From: Zymoseptoria tritici IPO323
Taxonomy: Eukaryota; Ascomycota; Dothideomycetes; Mycosphaerellales; Mycosphaerellaceae
Length of the DNA stretch: 64,000 nt
NCBI RefSeq assembly: GCF_000219625.1
Contig: NC_018211.1
Span: 1,488,001 to 1,552,000 of the forward strand
Direction of reading: 5' to 3'
Under the pieces are notes generated by a model, which was not told the DNA's origin, searched no databases, and was given only the letters and a program-made list of their open reading frames with translations. The position numbers were made by a program, and so were the translations under genes. The first letter of the stretch is position 1. Each line of letters opens with the position of its first letter. Shown here one piece after another: positions 10,214 through 21,315 of this stretch.

Positions 10214-13200
10214 ATGGATGGGCTATCATCGGTGGTTCGACTGCCCAGCAAGGAGGATAGCGATCGTGAAGGAAGGAGCACCTCGCGCCCGCGAAATCGA
10301 AACGAGTCCCGTGAAGAGGTAAAGTCTGGTGTAGTGCCGGCACGTGGTGGACGGGAAGCTGGGAAGTCAGAGGCAGAACCAGGCACTTCTCAAACTCCAC
10401 GATTCTTCTATTCCTCGCACCGACATTCTGCCTCTGCATCTGCGGAACACCGCCGTCAGACTCATCAACATCACCACCACCGCCATTCTCATCACCACCA
10501 TCGACAGAGGAGTCGTGGTAGATATCGGTCTCGCTCTCGGGATTCTCGACGTAGCGTGATAGACGGCACCTCACATCCAGCGCCATCCCGCCAAGACGCT
10601 CGGTCTTCACATCACCATTCTCATCACCACGCCGATCCACCTTCCACGTCGCACAAACGTCGGAGGACGCGCTCACCATCTGAAGAGAACTTCCACGACC
10701 ACCAATCACGTCACCACAATCCCAGCGCGCAATCACCTCATCGACATCGTCCCTCAGAGTCGACGTCTCGAAAGGAAGACCGATCGAGGTCACCAGGACC
10801 TGCACCTGGGCAGGACATCCTGGCGGAACGATCAAATTCCAGGTTCGACGAGGCACGCCCTCCCCGCCGTCGCTCGCCGCTCCCTGATCAGCGACCGCCC
10901 GAAAAGCTTCGACGGCACGGCAGAGATTCTACACGACACAATCACCGAGATCGAAGTGTGCGGCAAGAGAGCGAACGAAGACATCGGTCGCGCTCATTTG
11001 AGTCAAAAAGAGTCGGAGAACACGGAGAGCGGAAGTCACGGCACGGAGATTCGCATTATCGGGAGTCTCCAGGGGAGGCGGTGTCTTCGACGGAGAAGGG
11101 TGCACAGAGGGAGCTGTCTCCGCATAGCCTCCGCAAGGCTTTGAGCATTCGCGCAAGTCCTCGACGTGAACCTCGCGAGGCCGGAACTGGTCGAGAGCGC
11201 TCTTTGAGCAAGAAGCCAGATCACGAACGTGACGACGACATGTACAACCGAGGTGGTCCATACGATCAGCGCTACGGTGGTCGCCCACCAGCACAGTCAC
11301 CTTATGGAGGCCACGGATATCCTCACTCCGGTTCTCCTGCGCACGGCTACCCTCAACAGCCACCATACCCTCCTCAGCAACATCCTCCTTCACAGCCAGC
11401 CGTCCCCTATTATCAGCCACAACCCGGGAAGCAGTACGGCGGATCACCGAATGCTGCGGCATTTCCTCCTCGCGAACCGAGTCATTCAAGACAACCGCCA
11501 CGCGGGGGTGGCCCGGCTGTCAGAGGTGGTAGAGCACATTACGCGAATTTGTCATGGACACCTGGTGATGGCGTGAAGGGTGGCCACCTCGTGCAGCCGG
11601 GGGACAAGCCGAAAGAGGGGTCTAGTGGACCGTCTGCGCCGCAGCCCAAGTCGATAGTATCGGTCGTGTCTGTGCCAGATCTTGAGGAGGACGATAACCC
11701 TTTCAGACCGCCTGCTGATCTTCGCGCCGAGGACGAAAGCGCACGGAAGAAGCGCAAGACCGAGACACCGACCAGCACTGTCTCGGTCCCTGCGGAACCC
11801 AAGACTGAACAAGAATTAGCAGCACAAGCCGAGCGAGAGAAGAACAAGATCAGCTTCTCCATCAAAGGCCGCGCCGCGAGAGATGCTGCAGATAAAGCAC
11901 CGGCCGCACCGAAGCCGGATACCTCGCCACTGGTCGCGAAGAGAATGCCCACTGGGATATCTCCGCTGGTGCAAAATAATGCTGCTGTTGCCGTCCCGAA
12001 GAGCTCAAACTACGTGGGTAATACCCGAGTCAACCTTCCCACAAAACCATCGCCGCCCGCGTTCCGGAAAGAGATCGTGAAGAAGAAGAGACTAAAGCCT
12101 CGGCCTCAACTCACAGAGGAGTTTGCACAGTCGGACAGTGTATACTACAGAAAGACAGGAAACGAATCTGTGGTGGGCAGCGGTACATACGGCAAGGTCT
12201 ACAAGGCTATACATGTATATACGGGAGGCATGGTGGCGTTGAAGAAGATTCGCATGGAGGGCGAACGCGATGGGGTGAGTGCTGAAGAAAACGTAGTCTT
12301 GTGTCTCATGCTGACTTTTCACAGTTTCCAGTCACCGCAATCCGCGAGATCAAGCTCTTGCAATCGCTCAACCATGCGAACGTTGTTGCACTACTCGAAG
12401 TCATGGTGGAGCGTAATGACTGCTTCATGGTGTTCGAGTACTTGTCCCACGATCTCACTGGTCTTCTCAACCACCCCACCTTCGCACTTACCGCTGCACA
12501 CAAGAAGCACCTCGCCAGGCAGCTCTTCGAAGGTCTTGACTACCTTCATAGGAGAGGAGTCTTGCACCGAGATATCAAAGCTGCCAACATCCTCGTCTCC
12601 AACAAGGGCGAGCTCAAATTGGCCGATTTTGGACTTGCACGTTTCTATCAGAAGCGGCAAAAACAAGACTACACCAACAGGGTCATTACCATCTGGTATC
12701 GAAGTCCCGAGCTTCTTCTTGGTGAAACACAATACGGACCAGCCGTTGATATCTGGAGTGCAGCCTGCGTCCTCGTTGAGATCTTCACCCGCCACGCCAT
12801 ATTTCCCGGCGATGGCGGCGAGATCAATCAACTTGACAAGATCTACAACGTCCTCGGAACGCCCTCTCGTAGCGAATGGCCAGGTATTACAGAGCTTCAA
12901 TGGTACGAACTCCTCCGACCGAGCCATCGCATCCCGTCGACTTTCGAGGAGAAGTACCGCGAACGCGTCTCACCTGAGGCATTCGAGCTGCTCCAGGCCA
13001 TGTTTCTTTACGATCCGGCTAATCGCCCGACCGCATCCGACGTGCTGGAGCATCCCTACTTCACTGTCGAGGAACCCAAAGCGGCGCAGGTGGTCGAGCT
13101 GGAGGCATTGGAAGGTGATTGGCATGAGTTTGAGTCGAAAGCTCTTCGCAAGGAGAAGGAAAGGCAGGACCGTGAGACAAGACGCAGGGATCGCGAGACG

Positions 13201-13284
13201 GAGAAGCGCAAGGCTGATGAGGTCCCACTTGCTGGTGGTGCTGATGCGAAGAAGTCAAAGCCGACGGACGAAGCTGTGGAGTAG
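10214..13284 (+). CDS. CTK1: RNA polymerase II CTD kinase catalytic subunit (CTK1/CDK12-type)
   Basis: Cyclin-dependent kinase phosphorylating the RNA polymerase II C-terminal repeat during elongation. Two exons, 10214..12274 and 12325..13284, 1006 aa; the 50-nt intron (GTGAGT...ACAG) restores DGFPVTAIREIKLLQSLNH across the junction. The kinase domain begins near residue 645 with VGSGTYGKVYKAI. The helix motif PVTAIRE, the catalytic HRDIKAANIL (near 770), DFG in LADFGLARF and YRSPELLLGE are all present. The 600-residue N terminus is Arg/Ser- and His-rich with RS dipeptides, typical of CTK1/CDK12, then Pro/Tyr/Gly-rich. The start at 10214 (MDGLSSVVRL) is chosen because upstream in-frame sequence shows no coding character. 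The C terminus is a charged helix (EKERQDRETRRRDRETEKRK). Confidence 0.92.
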
Positions 13285-13767
13285 GACTCTGCGGTGGAGG
13301 TCTTGAGGAGAAGAGGGCAGGCGAGGTTGACGAGGAGTCTGTATAGTGTGGTCTGAGGTGATGGGTGGAATGGAAGAGGCGTAATTATCTAGATAGCCAT
13401 TCTTGGATATGATTCAGAAAGGCATTCAACCAAGAGGCAGGCTTCATTCGTTCTAGCACCGCGTTGAGCTTTGACGGTGAACTTGAAGATTAAGCGATGG
13501 TGCTTTTCAGTTCCTACAATGTTGGTCGTGGCAAATATGAGCACACTTGTCGACCTTGCAAGCACAAGTCAGTTGCGAGTTGGAGCTGAAACAGACATCG
13601 AAGAGTGTCAGGGGAAGCTGGGCTGGGGCCGAAACTTGGCCGATGTTAGTTCTAGCAAGGCCAGCTGTTAGTTCTAGCTCGACCTCCGACCTCACGATCG
13701 ACGTTGCATGTGAACATTGACACGGCAATTGGAATGCTCTGATTCACTGTCACCAACACCAGCCAAC
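13285..13767. other. Intergenic between CTK1 and SPC3
   Basis: 3' UTR of CTK1 and promoter of SPC3. It contains an 11-bp direct repeat (ttagttctagc) at about 13645 and 13669. No gene is evident. Confidence 0.5.
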
Positions 13768-14664
13768 ATGCATTCCACCTTCGTTCGACTGCAGAATGTC
13801 TTTGGCTACTTCACCGTACGATACTGTCATCCGTCTACTCCCTCAACAACCACGCTGACCTCTCCCATCCAGTCAGTCGCATTCGCAGTCGCAGCCGCCA
13901 TCGCAGTGAGCGTACTGCTGAGTCCCCAATCCCCCTCCGCCAGCCTGGAGCTGAAGAACGTGCGAGTGTCAGTCTTGTCCATCCACCTCACCACAACGCA
14001 AGAACAAACCTAACCTCCCCTCCCCCATCACAGCGCCAAAGGACGTCCCCACTACACCTCCATGAAACGCGAAGAATACGCCCACATCACCTTCGACCTC
14101 TCCACCGACCTCACCACCCTCTTCAACTGGAACACGAAGCAAATCTTCCTCTACATCACCGCCTCCTACCCCGCCTCTCACAAATCCACCTCCACCGACC
14201 CCATCCCCGACTCCGAAGTCGTCATCTGGGACGCCATCATCCCCGCCGACTCCGCCCCTTCCCATCCCAACACCTACATCCACCCTACCATCAAGCCCGC
14301 CACCTCCAAGGACAAGAAGAAACAACCGAAACCCAAACGCTCCGACGGCAAACCCTACCCCGCGGGAACATCCCCTGGTATTGTGCGTCTGTCAGATCAG
14401 AAACCGAAGTATCAAATCACGGATGTGTCGGGCAAGATTGCGGAGCGGACGAATGCCACACTGACGCTGCATTGGAATGTGCAGCCGTGGGTGGGGTTGT
14501 TGACGTGGACGAATCGGAACACGTATGGACGGTGGGAGGGATTGCAGGGGGGTGAGTCGGAGAGGTTTGATTTTCCAAAGTTGCCGAGTCCGAGTGAGAC
14601 GGTGAAGAAGGAGGATTTGAGGACGGCGACGGGGGCGGAGAGGAATAGAGGGAGTCCGGCGTAG
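13768..14664 (+). CDS. SPC3: Signal peptidase complex subunit 3
   Basis: Subunit of the ER signal peptidase, which removes signal peptides from secretory proteins. Three exons: 13768..13815, 13873..13967 and 14034..14664, 257 aa. The N terminus (MHSTFVRLQNVFGYFT) and the membrane helix (VAFAVAAAIAVSVLL) match the family. The second junction uses a GTCAGT donor and yields KNVRVAKGRPHYTSMKREEY, followed by ITFDLSTDLTTLFNWNTKQIF, the luminal signature. A Lys/Pro-rich insert (about residues 130-165) interrupts the luminal domain and makes the protein longer than the yeast 184 aa. Codon third positions switch sharply from C to G near 14380. Confidence 0.95.
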
Positions 14665-15443
14665 GTGGGGATGAGAGGAGGAGAGGGGAGGGGACATATG
14701 AATGAGCTTGAGGCTGAGGAAAAGTTGGTACTCCGACATGTGCTACAACATACTATACGTCTTGAGCTCGCGTTCAAGCAGACGACATCCTGCGCAGGAG
14801 CCGCCCGAGTTGCTCTCCTCTTCCCGCGCTGCATGTTGACCTCTCAAGGACACTATACAACTGTGAAGTCCGGCGATCAGCTCAGTCGGAAATACCAGCT
14901 CAGCGAAGAGGTACTCTCACACATGTCATGACAGGACCCAGGATTTCTCTGCATTTGTTCATCGACTCTATGCATATCGCATTCCGCCTACCCTGCCCAT
15001 TACCCAAAGAAAGAATACCATCAATCTCGACGTGGCAGAGACAAAGAACACGAGGGATTCTTCATCTCATTTTCTCAAATCTTCAGCCGCGGTCCACGAT
15101 GATTTCTGATTCTGACAAAGCGAATGAGACAAAGAGGTAAGTTCGGCTCATTTCCTCGCCGAGATGATGGCATCTTCAAGAAGGAATGGGAGTGTTCCGC
15201 CACGCTTTCCGAACTGCTTTGCTCTTTCTACCATCTTGTCGTGATTCGCTATCAAGTCTCAAGCCAACAAGAAGAAGAAGAAGAACATTTCTCTTGCATA
15301 CTACCTACCACTGAATCGACAGATTTCAAAGAGAAGCACACCATCAGACAGAATCCACATCCCAAGCACGTCAACCTCTTTTTTCCAACGACAATACCAT
15401 CTCCACCCACAGAATCCCCGGAACCCACATCACATCATCCACC
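14665..15443. other. Intergenic between SPC3 and GPI-protein gene
   Basis: I see no gene here. A pyrimidine-rich stretch with AAG/GAA triplets near 15270-15290 precedes the next start and is probably its promoter and 5' UTR. Confidence 0.5.
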
Positions 15444-16287
15444 ATGTCAACACCCTCCCTAACCTTCCGCCTCGGCCCCCACACCTACACCGCCCTCCTC
15501 CCCGCCCCCTCCCTCGCCCTCCTCCCCCAACCCACCACAACCCAAACCCTCACCCTCTCCGGCGGCGCTCTCCAACTCCCGGGAGGAAGCGTCTCCCTCG
15601 CCACCAACGGTCTGGTCCCCATGTCCTCGGCCCCCGAAAGCGCAATCGGATACCACACCACTGTCCTCGTGGTAGCCGTCGCAACCGCAACGGTAGGGAC
15701 GAGGACTGTGACTGCGATTGTTACGGGATTTCCTACGAAGGGGGCGAGTGCGGTGAGTGGAGGTGGGAGTTGGGTTGTGGGAGGACAGACACTTGTTACG
15801 AGTTTAAGTGAAGGGTTGGTGGTTGGGGGAGAGAGGACGGTGGGGTGGGGCACTACGACGCTGACGAGGGCGGTGCCTATTGAGACGACGAAGAAGCCGG
15901 GTGCTGCTGGGGATGGAGGGAGTGTCAGTGGGAGTCGGTATCAGATGGGGACGAGGGTGTTTTCGGCGGATGAGAGAGGGGGGTTGGGGGGGGCAGGTTG
16001 TGGAGAGTACCGTTACGAGTGGGAGTGGGGAGAGGCCGACGGCTTTGGCGAGTGGAGAGGATGATGAGGTGGAGGGTGGTGGTGGGCAGAGGGGGAGTGG
16101 GAGTATGGCGATGACGATGACGGCTACGGTCACGGAGACGGAGAGGGAGACGACGACTGTTATGGTTACGGCGATTCCGACGACGATGGGACCGGTGAAA
16201 GGACGGGGTGGAAGGGTGGATGTTAAGAGGAAAGTGATGGGGTTGGGGGTTTTGGTGAGTGTTTTGGTGGGTGTGGTTTGTTGGTAG
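15444..16287 (+). CDS. Probable GPI-anchored or cell-surface protein, fungal-specific
   Basis: Two-exon model: 15444..15923 and 15997..16287, 256 aa. The N-terminal part (FRLGPHTYTALLPAP, then TLSGGALQLPGGSVSLA) resembles the short beta-rich repeat common in fungal extracellular GPI proteins. The middle is Thr/Gly/Ser-rich and the C terminus ends in a hydrophobic tail (VMGLGVLVSVLVGVVCW) suited to GPI attachment. No classical signal peptide is visible after the ATG, so a short upstream exon may be missing. The 73-nt intron (GTCAGT...GGCAG) explains a frame change, but that change coincides with an 8-G run and could instead be a homopolymer indel. The start has a good context (CCACCATG). Confidence 0.6.
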
Positions 16288-18514
16288 TTCTGTTCAGATG
16301 GAATGGAATCATTCTTCTTCTTATATGATACTTAGCCTTGAAGACTTGGCTACATTCACGTGGTCGCTCGTGCGATTCAATCTCGATTCATCAGGCCAAG
16401 GTATAAGCAGGCGAGCCGTGTCTGCCTTGATCTTCCGCTTGTGCTCCTCCTCCGCTCGAGCCCGCTCTGCACGATCTAAGGTAACCTCCCCTGGCCCATC
16501 GGACATCAACCAGCACTCCCCGGCCTAAATCCTCGTTCTGCCACATGCAGTGACGACGACGAATCAATAAATGTCCCCTTTTTTCTCAAAAATTCGTCAC
16601 AGACTTTCTCAAACACTCATCAAGCCTGAAGCAAGGGAAGGGGGGTCCAGACATCGAACACCCCTGCATTGTCAGTGTTTGAGAAGTATGGTCGGTCTGT
16701 TTCCACGTGTCTGGGGTGGGTGGGCTGAACTCCGCTCCTGCAGAGCGCAGGGCGGATGAGTTTCATGATTGTCTCCGTCAGTTCCGAACATCGTCGACCA
16801 CGGATGTGATGTTTCTGACTTCAATTCTCGTGCTCACTGTGATGTGGTTGGTTTTACGTGGTTGTTTTCCAGCATCGTACGATGCGATGCGATGCGGCTG
16901 ACGTATACTTTTTCGATCCATCCCAGGGACGGGGGCATGTAAACTCTCACCCAACGCGGCTGAACTTTCGAGGCCTGCTGCACCGGGGTGAGAATCCACT
17001 TCATGCCGTGTTCGCAAAGATCATTATTCTTCCATGTGCGACGAAGGACGGGATGATGGTGAGCGAGCTGAATCGTGCGCGGTGCAGGAGGGAGGGGTAT
17101 CGGGATGGAAACATCTCAGGTCACGCATCGTAGCACGATGTAAACACATTGCTGCAGCTGCAAGTGAGAAGTGGCAAGAAGGTGCGGTTGTTCTTCTCTT
17201 CTTCATCATGGGGAGTACATCTAGTCCGGAGATTTTCGAACTCATTGATGATGATTGCGGAGGATGTCTTAGGTCCGGCACGAAGGAGCCGACAAGGTTT
17301 GGAGATGACGGGAGGTCAAGATGAAGAACAAGCGTAACCGCCTACTGTGGCTGATTCGCGTGTGCGGTACCTGCATTGGAAGAATGCATCCAAGGGACTG
17401 ATGAAGAAGAGAAGGAGTTTCCGATGAGCAGGACAACATCTCCGACGAAGGGACCACATCGCAGGTATATACATCTCTTGGGGTCCTCTTTCATGATTTC
17501 ATCCTTTCATCTTCCCTCTCCCCCACGAGGCGTTTGCAGGATCATCACACTGCCGACAGATGCATCGTCATTACCCGTGCGCATTGATCACTCGGTGCGG
17601 GAAGATTGTAAGTTTGATGGAGTGAGGACTAATCAGCACGGAGAAGAGTCGGTGATCTGAATGAATATCCATGAATATCACCCTTGGATGATGATGGGTA
17701 TGACGACGGTTGGGCTAAGTGTAGTGTCTCCTATTCACATCACCACTTGTCGTTCGACTTCTCACATGTGGTACGGGGGGGAGATATTTCGAGTGGTGTG
17801 GGTGTTGCATGAGGGTGACACGACTTTGCCGAATGAATCAATCAAATTGTGACTGTGCCTCTCTCTCTCTTAATCAGTGACGAAAAGGCAATTTCTCCCT
17901 GGTGGGTCTCAGGGTGGGTCTCAGGGTGGGTGGGCGCAGGGATCGACGTCACGCTAGGCACGGCAGGCGCGTTTTAGAGTTGTGAGGTGACATTCCAACC
18001 TCGAACCCTCGTCAGTCCAACTTCTTCGACAATACCGGACTTCACTCTCTCTCTCTCCCCTTTTCGACAATACCACACTCTTTTCCAAAAAGACAACAAA
18101 GTCGTTCAATCCCGTTGGCTAGTCCAATCCACATTGACTTCTTCAAGTCGTTCCGCTCATTACTTGTCCTGTCACAACCAACAACACTCAAACGCAACAA
18201 ACCCGACAAACGAGAAGACGCAAGGCACATACCACACTCACACAACCACGACACAATTCCACGAGCCTCGCCGCACCACCTCCTCCTTCCTCAATCACAA
18301 CTCGTCGATCCTCTACTCTCCGCCCTCCGCAATTCTTGGCAATTTCAAACAACCGACAGCAAACCAAACGGCCTCTTCGACGTTGATCGCGAAAGGCCCG
18401 TGAACTCTGTCGTTCTCTTCCAATCTCTGCGCCGGAATCGCAGAAGCACTCGCACCCAGCAACCCCCAATCCCCGCGCAGGCGCCTGCATATCGTTTCCC
18501 CCGCAGCATCAACC
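16288..18514. other. Long intergenic stretch
   Basis: A 2.2-kb region without a supportable gene. It holds two exact tandem copies of a 12-bp unit (gtgggtctcagg, 17902-17925) plus a partial third. The last 500 bp or so are CA-rich and TC-rich, as in fungal promoters and 5' UTRs, and probably belong to the secreted-protein gene at 18515. Confidence 0.5.
17902..17931. repeat. 12-bp tandem repeat
   Basis: Two perfect copies of gtgggtctcagg followed by a partial third copy (gtgggt). It lies in the putative promoter of the gene at 18515. Confidence 0.8.
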
Positions 18515-20202
18515 ATGAAGTCCGCCACTTCCTCCACTCTCGCCGCCTTGGCTCTCGTCGGCAACGTCGCTGCTTTCTGGCGCATGCCGTGTCGCTCGCA
18601 CACTGGTATCGCTCGTATCGATCCGCTCGTGGCACCAGGCTCGATCGCCGACCACGCGCATATCGTGTTTGGTGGTGGTAGTATGTCAACAACAACGACA
18701 CCTCATCAAACGCAACACTTCACTAACAACGCGCAGACTTTGGCGACAACGCCACCTACGAAGACCTGACCAAGTGCAAGGATGAAAAGCACGACTGCAC
18801 CTCGTGCGGTGTCACTCAGGACAAGTCTGCCTACTGGACTCCTCCTCTCTACTTTCAGTATGAGAATGGCAGCACTGAGATGGTCCCCAATGTTGGCGGT
18901 ATGCTCGCGTGAGTATTCTTGATGTGCACCTTCACGCGACGTTCAACCCTTGACAACTCAATCAGATACTACCTCTTCTACCTCGACAACCTTCAACCTT
19001 TCCCAGAAGGCTTCCAGATGATCTCTGGTGACCCAACCATTCGCAACTTCACCGGTCCATTCCCCGACGCCGAGTTGAGCTCGTGGCCGACCGACCCGAC
19101 CGACCAGTTCTTCCTCCACCAACGCGCGATCGGCTTCAACTGCTTGAACTATGACAAAGACCCCGAGGCCTCTCTCTACCGTCACACACTCCCCGACAAG
19201 GCATACCTTGACGCCAACTGCAAGGACGGTCTGCGTTTGGAGATGGCTTTCCCTAGCTGTGGAACCGGCGAGAAGGACTCTGAAAACCACCGCGATCACG
19301 TCGCCTTCCCCAGCTTGGTCAAGGAGGGCAACTGCCCTGAGGGATATGATGTCCACTACCCCTTTCTCTTCTACGAGACCATCTTCGCCACGCAGCAATT
19401 CGCCGGCAAAATTGGCCAGTTTGTCCTCTCCACTGGAGACCCTATCGGTACCAGCTACCACGCCGACTTCATCATGGGCTGGGAGTCTGCGGACTACCTC
19501 GGCCAGGCGATTGACACCTGCACCAACATGAGCGGTAACATCCAAGACTGCTCGCTCTTCAACATTCAATCCGACAACGATGCCGCGCAGTGTGCGTTCG
19601 AGACACCCGCCGATCTCGAAGGTGAAGACTGCGAGGGAACAAACGAGGGCCTCCCATACAGGGTCCCAATCCAATACGGCCCCGAACCCGCCACCGCCTA
19701 CCCAGTATACGGCGTCGACTCGGCAGCCACCTCCATGCAGCCCACCGCCAAACCCTCGTCCTTCTCCCAACCAGCAGTGAGCTACTCTCCAGCCAACCCA
19801 ACCAGCACCGCCGCCGCTCAGGGCGGAATCGTGGTCGCCGCATACTCCTCCGGCGCCGAGGGTGCTTCAGCTCCAGCCGTCACTTCCGCTCCCGCTCCTG
19901 CACCCGCCTCGTCCGACCACCCAGACTGCTACACCACGTACATCACCAACGGCTACGAAGTCATCGAGATGGTCGTCATCGAGACGGACGTGACCATCAC
20001 CGCTTCGGGCCCCGCGCCAGCTGCGCCCACTACCGCTTCGACCACTGCTGCTGCTGCGGATGCTGCTGCTAGTGCGCCGGCGTACCAGGCTCCTCCTCCC
20101 GCTGAAGCTGCACCTGCTCCTGCCGCCGCACCTGCTGCGCCAGCGTACAACAAGCACAAGCGTCATGTGGAGAAGCATCAGCACGCTGAGCGTCGGATGT
20201 GA
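18515..20202 (+). CDS. Secreted DUF1996-type protein
   Basis: Three exons: 18515..18680, 18737..18908 and 18966..20202, 524 aa, with clean junctions (GTATGT...CAG; GTGAGT...CAG). An N-terminal signal peptide (MKSATSSTLAALALVGNVAA) is followed by FWRMPCRSHTGIARIDPLV and SIADHAHIVFGG, the typical start of DUF1996 proteins. Conserved His/Cys blocks follow (CTSCGVTQDKSAYWTPPLYF; HRDHVAFPS; CPEGYDVHYPFLFYE; SYHADFIMGWE). The last 170 residues are Ala/Pro/Thr-rich and probably glycosylated, ending in a basic tail; no GPI signal is evident. The domain is common in secreted fungal proteins and its biochemical role is not known to me. Confidence 0.92.
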
Positions 20203-21315
20203 AGAGTGTGTGTGTTGTTCAGTCAGACAAAGGAGATACCATGGGTGGATTCGGATTCGGGACTTTTTCGAAAGGCGAGCGGGCTTCTTTCTTCTTTCTT
20301 CTTTTTCTGTTGTCAAAGTACTTTGATGAAATGCAAGTGAGAGCAGACACAAAACGAAATACAAATGAGAAAAAATCTGGAACATGGTCGAAATCTTTTC
20401 CGTCTCTTCTATACGACCAGGTCTCGTTCTGGCAATGTTTGGTCCTGCTTCTAGATCGTCGTCAGCTTGCATTGCATGGCGTTGGATAATGCAAAGTAGC
20501 GTAGATCATTATGATTTCGTCTTCGCACGCATGCAAGGCTGGTCCTGCGCCGCGCTACAGAGCACCGGATCGTACTGTCTCTACTATCACTGCATCCGAT
20601 GTGCGTCTTGTAATGATTGTGAGGTTTGCCATAGTGTCATCACATAGGGTCCTCTCGCACTGTCGTCATCTACTTCCATTTCAGCCTTGCCTGATCCAAG
20701 CACCACCACCCTCTCTCACCACTGTCAACCAACAACCAATTGCCTGTGGCCACGAAACGACCTCGACCACGATTCCACTGCCCACCTCCACGCATACATT
20801 CCAACCACTCAAAACACAATTCGATACCCCGTCTGTATCCACTACTCATCAACCAACATTTCCATCCCCTCTTCCAACCCTTCAAACTCCTCCCCATGCT
20901 CCTCATCCTCATCCTCCTCCACAAACCTCGACAACACTCTCCTCGACGGCGACGGGGAATTCAGATTCGCCCCCAACGCAGCCTGCTGCACCATCCCCGG
21001 CAACGGCACATTCGCCGGCGAAAAGGGTCTCATCGGCGGAGGAGGAGGGGGAGGAGGAGGGAGATCGAATAAAGGTAATCTCGGTGGTGTACGCACTTCC
21101 ACGCCCCTCGTCCGGGTCCCCCCCGCCGTCGCGTGGTGCCGCACCGAAGGCGGCGGATGATGCATAATCGGACCCGTTGGGCCTGTTGGGCGGCTGGGAA
21201 CGACGTGCTCTGTTTCGCCGGGAGAGGGGTAGTTCGTGTTTCGCATGTCTTCTCTCGTGGTGTGAGTGGGTAGGTGATGGGCAGGAGACCAGACTTGCTG
21301 CGGCGAGACACCATT
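20203..21315. other. Intergenic between DUF1996 gene and CDC16
   Basis: Open frames exist on both strands, including a minus-strand frame of 134 codons (21246..20842) with a proline run and an acidic end (RFVEEDEDEEHGEEFEGLEE). The proline run comes from a simple GGA repeat near 21043-21062. I could not find splice signals or a family, so I do not call a gene, but this minus frame is the best candidate. Confidence 0.4.

Noticed and set aside
10031..13306. Single 1091-aa plus-strand frame through the CTK1 locus
   Set aside because: It reads through the intron at 12275-12324 and then leaves the kinase frame. The kinase motifs continue in another frame after splicing, and the part before 10214 has no coding character.
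18958..19770. 270-codon minus-strand frame
   Set aside because: Antisense to the DUF1996-type exon 3, which has a signal peptide and conserved Cys/His blocks.
20511..21167. Plus-strand frames of 157-218 codons
   Set aside because: Low-complexity Pro/Ser/Thr sequence arising from CCA/TCC-rich DNA, with several overlapping frames open at once.
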